From: Paragonimus westermani
Lineage: Eukaryota; Platyhelminthes; Trematoda; Plagiorchiida; Troglotrematidae
Length of the DNA: 64,000 nucleotides
NCBI GenBank assembly: GCA_008508345.1
Contig: QNGE01000142.1
Span: 344,269 to 408,268 of the forward strand
Direction of reading: 5' to 3'
A program made the translations under genes and the position numbers. Shown here piece by piece: positions 1 to 11,645 of the stretch. Position 1 is the stretch's first letter. Each line of letters opens with the position of its first letter. The notes beneath the pieces are model-generated. The model made no database searches, was not told the origin of the DNA, and saw only the letters and a program-made list of their open reading frames with translations.

Positions 1-16
1 GCCCGCGGTATATCCA

Positions 17-377
17 CTATGGCCTCTGAACATGTCGAGATATTCCTCCGAGAGTTAGATTATTCCTGCTCCCGATCTTTTTATCTATCCAACTTTGCAT
101 GCCATGTCTAGTCAGTTGGTCCGATCCAGCTAAGCGATGGCTCATCCAGTCGTCCGTGCTGTCCCTGATCCGCTCGGATTGAACCATTCGACGTATCTCC
201 CTCGGGTTGAGGTTTTCCGCCAAAAGTTGAAGTATCTGCTATTCCGGTTAGATAAACTACGACACTTACCCTTCCTTCAAGCAATTTGTCGCGAATGTGC
301 CCGGATGTCGATTGTAGATTGTAGATTTCTTTTTTTGACACAGTTTTGTCCGTACGCACTGATAACCTCGTTGACAT
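17..377 (-). other. Possible degraded minus-strand coding relic
   Basis: Two overlapping minus-strand frames stay open here (17-223 and 108-377) and their peptides look protein-like, with charged segments such as EIRRMVQSERIRDST. They overlap in different frames, so at most one is real, and neither has a visible family signature. The local base composition seems more GC-rich than the following kilobases, and the region overlaps the two-copy module. A transposon-derived relic is the simplest reading, but it is an inference. Confidence 0.25.
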
Positions 378-480
378 GTTGTATTTGAAAACTCACCCAG
401 GTTCGACGTTTCTTGACCTTTTGGCGAACGTTGATGTACTCCACCGAGAGTTGAAGTTTCCACACCTCCGTTTAGATAAC
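187..480. repeat. Diverged two-copy module, period about 224 bp
   Basis: Two blocks, about 187-260 and 405-480, share an ordered set of words: TTCGACGT, then a CC-CC cluster, then AGTTGAAGT (at 225 and 449), then TTAGATAA. The same relation appears on the minus strand as peptides beginning YLTG and YLNG, followed by TSTFGG and TSTLGG and later TSN. A third, weaker match may lie at 45-80. The copies are diverged and their spacing is not a multiple of three. This suggests an old tandem or multimeric repeat, or a degraded coding element on the minus strand, rather than a working gene. I do not recognise the family. Confidence 0.45.
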
Positions 481-655
481 CCACCCCACTTATCCTCATG
501 CTCCTTCTCCTCATTGTCACCATTACCATCAAAGATACGAGTGAATAAGTGGTAATGGCTGATACTTGGCTGCCGCGAAAAAGAAAGCACTTACTGGCTA
601 GGAAAAATGAAAGGAGCAGGAAAAAACATAAAAAGTTATCACTAATAACGATCAT

Positions 656-2205
656 GTTTATGTAACACCACCTCCATCGAAATATCTAGAAACTGCTGAC
701 ATACAACCTATCTGAGGTTTAAAGTAGGGAGTCATCAGCATAACAGTACCATAAGACCTTCACTGCCTCACGTTGCTGATTAAAATTAAGTCAGAGATAT
801 CTGTGCCACAGCTACGTCATCCCCGAAGGCAAACCAGTCCTTAGACGAACGACTACATTTTTCAGCATCAGGTTAACGTGCACCCAACTCGCACGTTACA
901 TTATTCGGTCACTGTATCAGCAAAAAGTACTCGGCGAAACTGACGACCAGTTAACATCCGCAGTACAGGGTCTGAACGGAACAATTCTCTCGGTTCTCAC
1001 TGCCGAATGCTTCCTTCCTAGCCTTGTTCTTGGTAACTCTGATACCACCTGCTCTGATAGGTAGACTACAAGCGTCGATTGGACTGTCGGCGTTTAAGCT
1101 GTGTCCCAGTTCTGGGGCCGAAAATTGATACAGCCCTTACGGTTTCCGTATTTGCGCGATCTTTAAGCCCCGGAAATATGTCCCTCTGTCAACAGAAAAG
1201 GTCTTAGATTGAAGAATGTCGTCCCATTTGTGAATAATTTAGCATCTATTCCATTCATTGCAACTGCCCCACTAAAGGCGTGAACAGCGGTTTGCATAGA
1301 CCGAATAAAACTTCCGAAAACTACATTAATTCAAACAAACTCTCCGAGGTCACTGCAGTCTCCAAAAAGCAAAGTGCATCTTAAAGTATTCGCAGAAGTG
1401 TCCGTTTAAAACCTGTCGATCAACGGCAGCTTGTCGCCAGCACAATCACGATCAGCTGGACGTTCACTGTTTGAGTATATCTTTAGTGCCAAAAACAGCT
1501 TTTTATTGTTTCGTATGTGTAAAATATGAGCAAAATGATGGTTGCCTACGCCGCTGTTGATAGCAAAACTCACAAACATTTCACCGTAATACACAACTTG
1601 ATCTGAGGTATCCCAGTGAATCGCTCACAGTATGTTCACGTATGTATTCGGTGGGCTTTCACCTTTACACCATTTTAAAAGTGTAGGTCAATCTAATGAA
1701 TTGAAGACACCTAAGTGTCTGGGAAAGAGGGCCGTCAGTTGCCAGCAGTAATGATGAATTTGCTCTGGAACTTGTTTAAGAGTGAGAATTTGATTAATAC
1801 CCCATGGTTCTTCTTCAATGCTTACAAGCATCAGAATTTAAAATCCCATTACTAATTACGATTTTCTCAAGATCGTCTGGCTCCTGCAGAAATTTGAAAC
1901 CGTTATATAACGACCCCGGAGAAGGGGCATTTTATCTGTTCTCCATATAATTTCAACCAACTAACAGGGGATTGGAAATGACATTCGCACACTTATGAAC
2001 TTCCCCGGTACGTATTAATCAATGTCAGTTGCTCCACTGTGTTAGAGATTCGAGTAAGAACTGAGCGTCGATGGATGTTTCCAGGTCTATCAACCAGAAC
2101 ATTATATTAATTGTTCGAAACGGTAGCATGGCAGCAGCAGTAAACCAGCTAATTTGGCCTCCAAAGTGTTTCGACAAACACTCTTAACCCTTGGACTCAT
2201 CATAG
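656..2205. other. No gene recognised
   Basis: No long open frame and no recognisable RNA or repeat. The minus strand around 950-1160 reads as a short protein-like stretch with no identifiable domain. It may be intronic or intergenic. Confidence 0.4.
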
Positions 2206-2438
2206 ATTTATATGCCGTCTCTCTCACCAAATGTTCCATTGACACGTGTACGATCTGTCCTTCCCGGATTGGGAACGATGAAAGCACTGAGATTATTTGG
2301 CATTCTAAGCCTAGGCAAGAGAGTGGTCAGATTTGCGCTTATCAGCCTAAGGCCACCATGATTGGTGATATCCTTATCGCAGCCTGTACAGTAACGTCTG
2401 TGAATGGCGCCTGGGATGAGCACAAACGTAAACGGTAG
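2206..2438 (+). CDS. Candidate terminal exon, unknown protein
   Basis: The frame is open from an acceptor-like AG at 2204-2205, which follows a pyrimidine-rich stretch, to a TAG at 2436-2438. The peptide is cysteine-containing (CSIDTCTICPS) and ends in a basic tail (DEHKRKR). Incoming phase would be 1. No domain is recognised and no partner exon is established. It could equally be a chance open frame; support is limited to composition and the acceptor. Confidence 0.2.
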
Positions 2439-4280
2439 ATAGAACAATAGAGGATGAGTGGTGGCTGTATACTTTTGTCCGCCCTGCGATGCAGATTGTA
2501 CTGCGAGACGGTCGGCTGATTATGGAAATCACAATGTTGGGAATATTTTTAGTTGTGCGTGAGCTGAGGTGCTCCCAAGTCGCCAGGACGGAGAAAGTTG
2601 AGAGATTACGTTACCAGTCAAAAACTGTATCACAAGCTAGCGAGTGCATGACAGTGTATTAAAGCTACTGCTATCTCTGAAAAATTTGCCTGGTTGTGAT
2701 TGACTCAAGCCTGTAAGATTAACTGATTGCCGGTCTGGCATGGAAGACTCTATCGGTGCGATCAAGCCACCGTTGAATTTAGCTCACTTAGTCATCGAGA
2801 CACGCAAGGCGTTACGTCTCGTAGAGGTCTAGACTTATTTGAACGAAGCAGGAAAATAAACATTTGTCGGCTCTGAAAAAACGAAACTTTGATATAATGA
2901 ACTTTTATTAAACGGGTTGACCGAAAATCTAACGAGATCATAACAGTTGCGATCAGTTGAGTGATGTGCAGTTTTGAAGTTTTTTGAATAAAATAATTCA
3001 TTCGCTACTGTCGACTATTAGGAGCATCTGAAAATCAAACATTGGTCGCAGCTGTCGCATTGAAATCGGTATTTAAGCCTTTGGTGAAAACAATGTAACT
3101 AAACAAGGGGTATCGTAGATCACGGCGCTACTTACCGCAACAGTGTAAAATATATGGGAGGTAAATGAAAAGTAAATGAAACAAAATTAGCCAGAACAAG
3201 CACAAAATTAGCGAATGTGGACTTGTCATTAGACGATGCGACCAGTAGTCTTGGAATGCATTTTAGTTAGCGATCTGAATGAATAAGAAACCTCTCAATG
3301 GACAGGCAACCCCAGTTTGTCCTACTTAGTTGAATAGCAGAGGTCTTCACATATCGTCTTCAGATCGTTGTGTGGTCGGCCAGCAGAAATGCGTAAACAC
3401 CCATAGTTTTTGTACACAATGCACAATTCTGTGTTCACTTAACTGGCTTGCACATGATGTGGCCAAAATATCGCCGGTTGTGTTTTTACTACCAGCCTAG
3501 TTAATCCTACCACAGTAATTGTCAGAAATGCGTGCTAACCAGCCGCCATGTCATTTGGATGATAATCTTGCCTCACCTGAGTTAGCAAAAAGTGACAACG
3601 ATGATTAGGCACAGTCAGTTTGCCAGTAGTTTCCTCGTCAGTAGTAAGGCTAAATAAATCACGCACAACCAAAAAATAGATATTCTTTAATCAAGAAATG
3701 AACTTTTCACCTGATAAGCGGCGCAGGATAGAAGAGATTACGCGTGCTTTTGTTACCTTTTTTGATGCATCACCATCTGTATCAAGAATGAACGAAATAG
3801 TGCCCTCCGGGCAGTACAAGCAACCTACAGTGTTATGCTAAACTCCTGCACTGAGGAACAAGGAATTGGGACTACTTCAGTCCGGAGTCATCACATCACG
3901 TTTCCATAGCGCGATGGTTATCTCACGTAGAGAAATGAGCTCATTCGTGTTGTCCTATGAGGTATACACGCCTATATACAGCGGACTAAGTGTAACAACG
4001 TTATTGCCATATTATTTTTGATTGGAGAAGCGAAACGTGGATACTTCCTCATCGGTTTCTTCAGGCACGTCCTAGACAAAATGGCAGAAATGAAGTTCTA
4101 GTGAACGCCACTGGAAACTACGAACACCCCCAGATAACTGTCCAAAAAGTATTTATTCTCGTAAACAATACAATCCACGCATGCAGCAGATTTACTTGCT
4201 CTTTGAGAATGATCTGAGGGGGAGTGTTTCGAAAATAGTCTTTGATGTAAAGTTTCACGACTGTTAGTTGCCTACAAAAG
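2439..4280. other. No gene recognised
   Basis: No supported coding sequence. Around 3150-3210 there are small tandem echoes (GTAAATGAAA and ACAAAATTAG each occur twice). Otherwise it is unassigned AT-rich sequence. Confidence 0.4.
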
Positions 4281-4375
4281 TATGGATGCTTCAAGGCTCG
4301 TTGCTAACAAAATTGTGCCAGAGGCACTCAGTGACATGTCAAAATACAAACTTTCCAGTGGAAGTTTTGTACTTT
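4281..4375 (+). CDS. Candidate internal exon, unknown protein
   Basis: A 95-nt block lies between an acceptor-like CTACAAAAG and a consensus donor GTAAGT at 4376. It enters in phase 2 and leaves in phase 1, which matches the phase-1 exon at 7577. The peptide includes NKIVPEALSDMSKYKL. There is a faint resemblance to the IVPD region of phosphatidylethanolamine-binding proteins, but the downstream conserved motifs of that family were not found, so no function is assigned. It could be the upstream part of the gene that ends at 14685. Confidence 0.3.
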
Positions 4376-6469
4376 GTAAGTGCGATATTAAATTAGTGAC
4401 TAAGGAGCGGTGGGGAATAAATTGTTGTCTGTGGGGCTATCAGAAAATATGGCAACCCCAGGTGAAAGTGAGAATCACTGCTCACAGGTATATGTTGTTA
4501 GGTGACATCAGTTTCCTTAACCGTCGAAAATACTTGTGTCGTTATTTACATTAACACCACGTTATGCAACCTTAGTTGAGGAGGGAGATGATCTGGACCA
4601 TGGCCTTCGTGGTGCTTCGAAAACCTAAAATCGGGGACCACTGATATTCTCATAACAACTGAACCCGGAAAACAACAGGTGAGCAGTGGGGATTTAAAGG
4701 CTACGCTCAGCGGGAAGTTCGCTAAACTCTACCTAATTCTACGCAGTTGGTTGATGATAATAGACTAATACTCTCCAACATGATGTCAGCTAATTCAGGT
4801 AGGCGATTAGCACATAAGTAAACCGTAGAAAACTGCATTCTTCCGTTTATCAGCGAAAATATTAGCCACGTATTTTTGTTCGATCAGCCTATGTTCACTG
4901 TCTTTGTGCAAACGTTCGGTCAGCTTGTTGCAATTTGATGTGTGAAGGTAGACAAAATCAGACAGGTCTGGGACCAAGTACCACTCGAGTACGATGACAC
5001 CTAAGGCGGTAGAAATGCACTTCTGCTGATTGCTCCCAAGGGTCGTTAGACTTTCCTGCCCAAAACGACCGGAGTATTTAGATTAACAGTATCGTTTGGT
5101 AGCGTTTCAACACCTTGTTCACTCGCGCAACACTGTTTTGCATTTCTCTTTGGAGCATACTACATTTGATCAAATATTAAAGCAAAATTGATGCGTTGAG
5201 ATTTATGATTCACACGGGAATGCTTCACAAAGTTGTACTGCAGTTTTAAAAAAATTAGATTTGCTTTTTGCTGATTCCTATGTGCCTTATTTGAAAATAA
5301 AGCTATGATACACAGAGCAGCCGCAGAAGATTGCACTGCCGTTTGCTGTATTGTATGGAATCCTGGTAATACACGGACTGGTAGACGTATATGTTAGCAA
5401 AAATCCTTGATGGGTCACACAAGCTCCTCCGGTTTTGGATCCCGAAAACTCAATGGGAATGTTAAATTGCCTGCGGTTATTATAGTCTGCGTTTGGCAAC
5501 AGAATGAAGGAAGTCCGCAATACTGACAGTACCCTATCTTTGCAGAAGCTTACGCCGCCAAACCAGAAATAACGCGCTTTTTTGAAATGAACCAGCGTAC
5601 TGCGACCGAGCTAATGTACCAGGCAGCGAGTGAACGAATGTTGATGAGAATCCAATTTAACACACAGTCCTCCGCTTTGTAGCACATTGTGTTCTTTACT
5701 GCACTTTAACTATGAGATTTGGCTTCGGCGTGACTGGATGTCCAGAGGTCAGAGCCTCTAACTAGTTAAGCACTGCTGCTTAGCAAGTGATGCAACAGAG
5801 GTTTATGAATCTGACTGTACTGTGTTGAACTGTTCTCAGTTGGCTTGTAGCCGGCAGCAAGTGAGTCTGAAACAGTTCAGTCGCCTGTATCACTATAGTG
5901 TGCAGGCTATACTACCGAAACAAGATAAAAGAATTGGAAAAACTGAGGAACATGGGTTCGCATAAAGCAACTGTTTCCCCACAGACAAGTCGCTTAGGGC
6001 TGTTTACAGTGTAACAGGTTAGATCAACAAATGTCTGCCATAACTGCGGTTTTGTTATTTTCGTTTCACTGATAAAAATTGCCTGCTCAATTTATTGTTA
6101 ACGTAGCCTGAAAATCAGATACACATATCATTGATGAGTATTATACATCCCTTTGAGTAGGTTTTTCTAACCACAGTTATGTCAAGTCAAATGAAAATGC
6201 ACATTGTTTCATATTTTTGTTAAAGCACATGTTCCACGTGCCATCACCAATCCTACTGCAATTGTTAGTACTTGTTAGATCGCTCATTACAGGTTACATT
6301 CCCCCAGTATGTGGAATTGTCAGCAAAGTGAAGATAATCAACGTGTAGTTTAAAAGACACATCTGGAATGAACAGTCAATTTTCTTAAAATGAAATGAAT
6401 CATTTTTCAATATGACTGGGACTGGTTGAAAATTCGCAATTTGTAAACAAATCAGTAAGGATCACACGA
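4376..6469. other. No gene recognised, possibly intron
   Basis: If the exon model is right, this is the first part of a 3.2-kb intron. No recognisable gene or repeat. A CAG|GTGAGC donor-like site near 4680 follows a short open stretch but has no convincing acceptor. Confidence 0.35.
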
Positions 6470-6608
6470 TTTTGGTATTGATTTATTCGCCGAGCTTGGC
6501 ATTTAGGTTGCAAAAGTTTCATCACCGAGTGAGTTGACATCATCAGTGCGTAAGTGTTTCAGTGTATAGCTTTGATTGCCAAGCTCGGCGAAAATATCAA
6601 TGCCAAAA
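6470..6608. repeat. Inverted repeat, 32-bp arms around a 75-bp core
   Basis: The left arm (6470-6501) and right arm (6577-6608) are reverse complements at about 29 of 32 positions, sharing the block CGCCGAGCTTGGCA. The 75-bp core, read on the minus strand, carries CTGATGA followed about 20 nt later by GAAAC. Those words recall a hammerhead ribozyme core, but no matching cleavage triplet or full stem closure was found. It is most likely a small foldback or MITE-like element, or the terminal part of a larger retroelement. Confidence 0.7.
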
Positions 6609-6731
6609 CCACCAACCAGAGCTACGAACAACATCACCACAGTTCCCAACCATCAGATCCCATGATTGTTTTTCTCAACAAGGTTTTGCTTCTGAACTGA
6701 ACGCTTCAGAAATCGACTGAACAAGCTGAGC

Positions 6732-7067
6732 ATGAGTTTGGTCAAAACGAGTTGTCACTTCAGCAATCTGAGATTGCTGGCTCATAGGACAGTCAAGCAA
6801 ATACAATTGTCAGCGTTACCTTCAGAAAACTGTGGTCACTTAAAGGCAACACAAATCACATCAATACAATTAGAGTCAGATTACACTCACTGTGGAACAT
6901 TCTACCTGATAGTACACCCATGGCTGAATCGGCTGGGAAATTTAAAACATTTTATGGTTGGCACATACGTCAGAGACAGTCTATACCATAAAATACCTGA
7001 CCACATTTCCATCCCATTTTCACAGGTCGCTGTATGTGCACACATGGCCGTGCTTTTTTCAATGTGA
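6732..7067 (+). CDS. Unassigned 111-codon ORF
   Basis: An ATG-started frame directly downstream of the inverted repeat, ending at TGA. No signal peptide, membrane span or domain is evident. By length alone about a dozen such frames could occur by chance in the window, so this is only a weak candidate. If the 4281 to 7577 exon model holds, it would lie inside an intron. Confidence 0.12.
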   Translation: MSLVKTSCHFSNLRLLAHRTVKQIQLSALPSENCGHLKATQITSIQLESDYTHCGTFYLIVHPWLNRLGNLKHFMVGTYVRDSLYHKIPDHISIPFSQVAVCAHMAVLFSM

Positions 7068-7576
7068 TTCAGTGTCGTTATTGTTAAGAGTGTATACCAG
7101 CAGCCTCAAAGAGGTTTCCATCGTTTCAGTTCTATTCATTTTGGCCTTACATCTGTGAAACTTCCGGTGAAGATTCCCCCAAATAACCTGGAGATGGTAT
7201 GACATGAGCAAGGATCTTTCTGACTCCTTTAGCAGTTTATGAGTATATAATAGGCCGGATGGGATTGTCGGAGGGCTGATAGTTTTTAAACAGCGGACGA
7301 CCGTTTGTTATCATCATCCAAAGCTTTTGGTCCGTTAACGAGTTCACTGTGCCACATATTCACTGCAAGTCGAACTCATCGATTCAACTTCGGCCTCCAT
7401 GTGTTAGGAGGCATCAGGGCCATCAAGTTCATTTGAGGGGAATTTTCACCTTGTCACCTGAATGATTTATGGAAGGCATCGTCGTCATGTGTCGGAAAAA
7501 TTTAATTCAATCAGTAGGAACTTTCTAGGTTAATTTCATTCAAGAGATAAACGATATTTACATTTGTTAAATTCAG

Positions 7577-7669
7577 CTCAAACTTATCTCTGCCGAAGAA
7601 TGCGTATGCGAATAATGGTGAAACTTGCGTCCGATGTCTCAGCGATAACGGATGTGAGCGTGGAATCGG
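7577..7669 (+). CDS. Candidate internal exon, unknown protein
   Basis: One of the best splice-bounded blocks in the window. It has a TTCAG acceptor after an AT/T-rich tract and a near-perfect donor GG|GTAAGT at 7670. It is 93 nt and phase 1 to phase 1. It fits in frame after 4281-4375 and before 10119-10204; the last joint forms a Gly codon. The peptide is basic at the start (CRRMRMRIM) and ends ITDVSVES. No domain is recognised. RNA evidence would decide it. Confidence 0.35.
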
Positions 7670-10118
7670 GTAAGTGTCATTTTAAAAATCACACACTGTC
7701 AGATGTAGATTTGGTGGATCCGTCTACACAAAGTGGGTCTTCCAAAATTTTTTTCATAACACACGTGATCAAGCGCTTCAGAAGCTTTCTCATGTGAAAC
7801 GGTTTTTTATATTTCATTCAACTGTGATAGCTCGTGAAGCTAGATTTATAGCCTGTAAAAGGTAGTGGTACGTATACTTTTGATCCTAGTGCAGCTCCTA
7901 TTCGGTCTACCAGTGCACGTAACTTTTAATTTCAGGCGAAGCCGAATTTGTCCGTTTTTTGATTCCAACTTGGAAACATTATACGTGTTTGCGGAGGGCA
8001 ATGATTTCTAACATTGAGAAGCCGTGAACATTTTGCAGGTGTGGAAGTGAAAGAGCATCTCTTGAGAAAGCGTACAACTCGATCACACGTGAAAGTGATG
8101 TTGACTGTTACACCAAGGAGAACAAATTTTGAATGCCGAATGCCTAAAGTGCGCCGAATCAGTTGCCAAAGTTGATTAGAAAGCATCTCAACAGAGTCAG
8201 TAGTAGAAGGATCTCAGTGTTAACTGAGGTAGATGCAACTACACTTCATTTGGGGTTTAGGTGATAAAGACCTTCAATGTTACAATACATCTCCAGAATA
8301 AAGGCCAAACAGCTTTATATTTTAAGAAAAACAAGTGTTTTTCCATACGAGGCAACTTCAGGCAACGTGTTCTGACATGTGTTTAAAAATGTTTAAGCAA
8401 CTCGTCGAAACCACGCTGTCCGTCCGTTTGAAACTTTTTGAAATGCCCGCAACAACTGGGTAATGCCGACATCGTGTTATCTTTTTGATAATAATCAACT
8501 GTCGTCCATCAACTCTTCACTGTAATAAAACTACGTTGTCTACTAACCTTCCATCGTTTGTAAATATTCCCACTCAGCATTTGAAATTTTACTCCTCCGT
8601 TTTTGTCTATAAATTTTAGTAGACGGAAAACCTACTCCTATTATCCATATGTGCCTCGATGCATTCAGTGCTGCTTGCAAGAACTGAACAAACTCCAGGG
8701 TTTAATGGGTTCATGAAATTTCCACAAACGTTACGTTGATAGTACTTTTCGGATTAGGTGCGGAAGGACGGGAACATGGAGGCTGTTGTTAAATTTCTTC
8801 AGTTCAGATATCTTAGAAACCAGTCCATGCAGACAGCAGGCTGAGTTACCCATCTCCAGTAAATTTATTACATTTTGTTTGAAGGAATTTACTCAGTTTT
8901 ACGGTGTATGAAATTTCGATGTGAACAGAGGATCACGTTCAATTTATGCGAATCATTTATTTGGCATATCAGAGGTTTCATGTTTGTATGCATATCTGGA
9001 GATTGTCGAGGATATGCACCAGATTATTTTTAATTTTTTATCTGAGTCGGTACATTTACACACTATGGATGCCGCTGGTCCGGACTAGTATTTACGAGGT
9101 AACAGAATATTAACTAAGTCTAAACCTATAGGGGAGCACAGAAGAGAATTTGGGAAAAGTGAGAAGAAAGAAGGAAAAGATGAAAATATTTTAGTTGAAG
9201 AAAGGAGAGGTAAAATAGTCATTAATCTTACGGGTACAATTTTGACTATGACACACTACCGTGTCACAGACTGTCCCTGCTTAGCGGTTTGACTGATCAC
9301 AAATTATTCAGTTAAGCAGGGAGTACACGCAAAGCTTGTTCGATGACTACACTGTTGATCGACTGCCTTGAGCCAAATTCCAACCATCACTTGACAGAAT
9401 AACTGTTGTAAAATGCGCTAGAAGCTCCACCAACATAACAGCCATCAAGGAAGGTTTATTTTCAGTGCCTCGGCTGTCGATCTCACGCATCTCCCAAATA
9501 CGACTAATAGATCATAGCGTTTATTGCATAAGCAGCCTAACCGAAGGAGACAGCGGCGGTCCAAAACATGAGGTTCAGATACAGCATCTACAAGAATTTG
9601 ATGGGTTTCTGCTCCATAAAGCAGAAGTGAACACGCACCTATTAGGTGTCCTGCCGAAGTTAAACAACTGAACCTCAGTGGATCACCGCCTGAGTCAAAT
9701 AACCACCAAAGAAGGCGAGTGAAATTAATTACTTATAATGTTTGGCTCCTGCTTCTCTCAGTTCAACGACTCAAATGCAGCTCGCTCTACGTAAGCATTA
9801 ATTATCAACATCAATGTTGACCACACAACTAAATCTACAAAAAATGCGACATTAGAGGTTAATGGCTGTACGGTTGCCCAAGTCACCTATAACAACTCAG
9901 GCGTACAAAAACGATCCGACTCAAACATGTAGCGCTATTTCCTAATTCTGATTTCATTATTTTGAAAATTGGAACGACGTCCACTTTGAACAGGCACTTT
10001 CCTGTACCGTTTTTTTGCAAGAACGAGAGAAACATCGTCAAGCGGTCGAAGCTAGTGCTTATATCAAGACGGGCCCTGAACTTCATGGCGAGTCAAAGAA
10101 AATATTTTGTCTATTCAG
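7670..10118. other. No gene recognised, possibly intron
   Basis: No supported gene apart from the hairpin at 9274-9322. Frames at 7932-8186 (-) and 9465-9671 (+) are of the length expected by chance and show no motifs. A purine-rich patch lies near 9140-9200. Confidence 0.35.
9274..9322. repeat. Stem-loop with 10-bp perfect outer stem
   Basis: TCCCTGCTTA (9274-9283) pairs perfectly with TAAGCAGGGA (9313-9322). Inside it, ACTGA can pair with TCAGT. The function is unknown; it may be the end of a small foldback element. Confidence 0.5.
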
Positions 10119-10204
10119 GAGGTTATCCCATCCACTACATCTCTGATGTCATCGGCACAGTACCCCTGGTCCACAATCTAAAAAACCTTAGAGATCAAGC
10201 CAAG
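10119..10204 (+). CDS. Candidate internal exon, unknown protein
   Basis: An 86-nt block between a T-rich acceptor ending CTATTCAG and a donor AAG|GTGTCC. It enters in phase 1, compatible with the exit phase of 7577-7669, and leaves in phase 0. The peptide includes GYPIHYISDVIGTVPL, which is tyrosine- and valine-rich. No family is recognised. The next exon of the model (11268) enters in phase 2, so at least one exon between them is missing or one boundary is wrong. Confidence 0.3.
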
Positions 10205-11267
10205 GTGTCCTAACCAATAGAAATAGCAATCCGCCAACCAATGCATCCTCATCTCCTGCAACCCTCATTACAATGGCTATGGAGTAATTTCTACCTGAAT
10301 TCTATGATTGGAACAGCGTGCTGGACTTCCCTTCCGCAGCACGGAGGTGGGATGTCCGACCAGTTTCTGCGGCGCATTCCATGAAGAACCTCAAGTTTTA
10401 ACCGGTTAAAGACTGCCTCATATTAATAAACCGTACACATTCTCGGGGTCAGAAGAGACTGAATCACTCGCAAATTCCTACGAGAGGTTGTAAAATAAAC
10501 ACATCAGGTTGCGTTATGTGACAGAGAATCTGCCATATAACAAGAGGATTTTTAGGGCTACCGAGCAGCAGATAGCGACTCCTGTGAGCCTACCACCTAA
10601 GCCTTTTTTCACGCTTTTTGTCGTTCGTTACCAAGCTCTTTTTGCGCCATCCTATCGCTTTTCACAACGAAATTGGCCCTCAACTTCACGTACGTTAAAT
10701 GTTCGCGCATATATAATATGGCATCAGAAGTCAGAAAACGTCACACACCCATTCGCTTACGGAAACTAGGCTTTAGGCCCACATTAGTGGTAGCGATTTG
10801 AACGTCCCCAGGTATTTAGTGAACAATGCCGATCATTCCCGAGAGAGAATAGAAGGCTCTGTGATCTTCGGTAATCATTCCTCTGACGCTGGAATGATTT
10901 AGGTTGATAAATTTAATGATTTTGCCAACATTAACAGTACTTAGCTAAGACACCTTCCTCTTGCAACACTTCAGATGATGACGATTTTCATCTACGTATC
11001 ATGGGTTATCTTGCCGCGCTCAAGATAAATCGGCCATCATCATCCATTTTGAAATGTGGTAACAGATTATTGTCGTCCTTCTCGACGTTGGTACGACGGA
11101 TGTCGAGGTCACATTATGTCGGCCTCCGTATGCAGCACCGTTACCGATAGGTCTCTTCGCCTTATGACATAATTATCACGCAGGCGAATCACGTATCAGA
11201 CACAGTGGACATCTGGTAATAGTTGCCACAAACAGGAAGGAAGTCCAAATGTGAAAGCTTCAACCAG
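10205..11267. other. Mostly unassigned; one nested hairpin
   Basis: An 86-codon + strand frame at 10509-10769, with a GTGAGC donor-like site inside it, is the only coding hint and is weak. The nested inverted repeat at 10972-11043 is listed separately. Confidence 0.35.
10972..11043. repeat. Nested inverted repeat
   Basis: The outer arms pair with one small indel: AGATGATGACGATTT at the left and AAATCG plus ATCATCAT at the right. They enclose a perfect 8-bp hairpin (TTATCTTG at 11006-11013, CAAGATAA at 11021-11028, 7-nt loop). No function can be assigned. Confidence 0.45.
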
Positions 11268-11645
11268 GCTAACCGAAAAGACTTGGGGAGCCATCTTTAT
11301 TCTTATACTTCAATTCACAAATCAAATGACGGAATGTTTACCCGTAATGTACAACGTTTGCAGTTCCTATCACCACTCAACTCTTCTGCACAGAATATAC
11401 CAACTCTCTGAACATCGGCTTCAAAGTATTCCTAAACCATTAACTTACAGGCAACTTGGAATGATATACAACGTTTCTGGTCCTACTTTGCACTACAGTT
11501 TACCTCCACGAAATTTTCGGCAGACATTCTTTGATAGTGACATTTTCGTACAATACGGTAATGATTTTCTATTCAATGGTAGTCCGTATAACATGATCAG
11601 TCCATATAGAACCCATTATAGGATCATTAAAGAAACGACAGTTGG
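11268..11645 (+). CDS. Candidate exon, Tyr/Asn-rich region of an unknown membrane protein
   Basis: The frame stays open for about 126 codons from an acceptor-like CAACCAG to a donor GG|GTAGGC. It enters and leaves in phase 2. Near the start is a hydrophobic run (WGAIFILILQF), followed by a soluble stretch rich in Tyr, Asn, Pro and Phe (SLPPRNFRQTFF, FVQYGNDFLF). It has the look of an extracellular segment. It joins in phase to an acceptor at 13724 (ACACAG), which would link it to the terminal membrane-anchored exon. Family unknown; splice assignment is inferred. Confidence 0.4.

Noticed and set aside
4281..4375. Phosphatidylethanolamine-binding protein first exon (NKIVPEAL)
   Set aside because: Only a few residues resemble the family, and the conserved downstream motifs were not found in the following + strand sequence.
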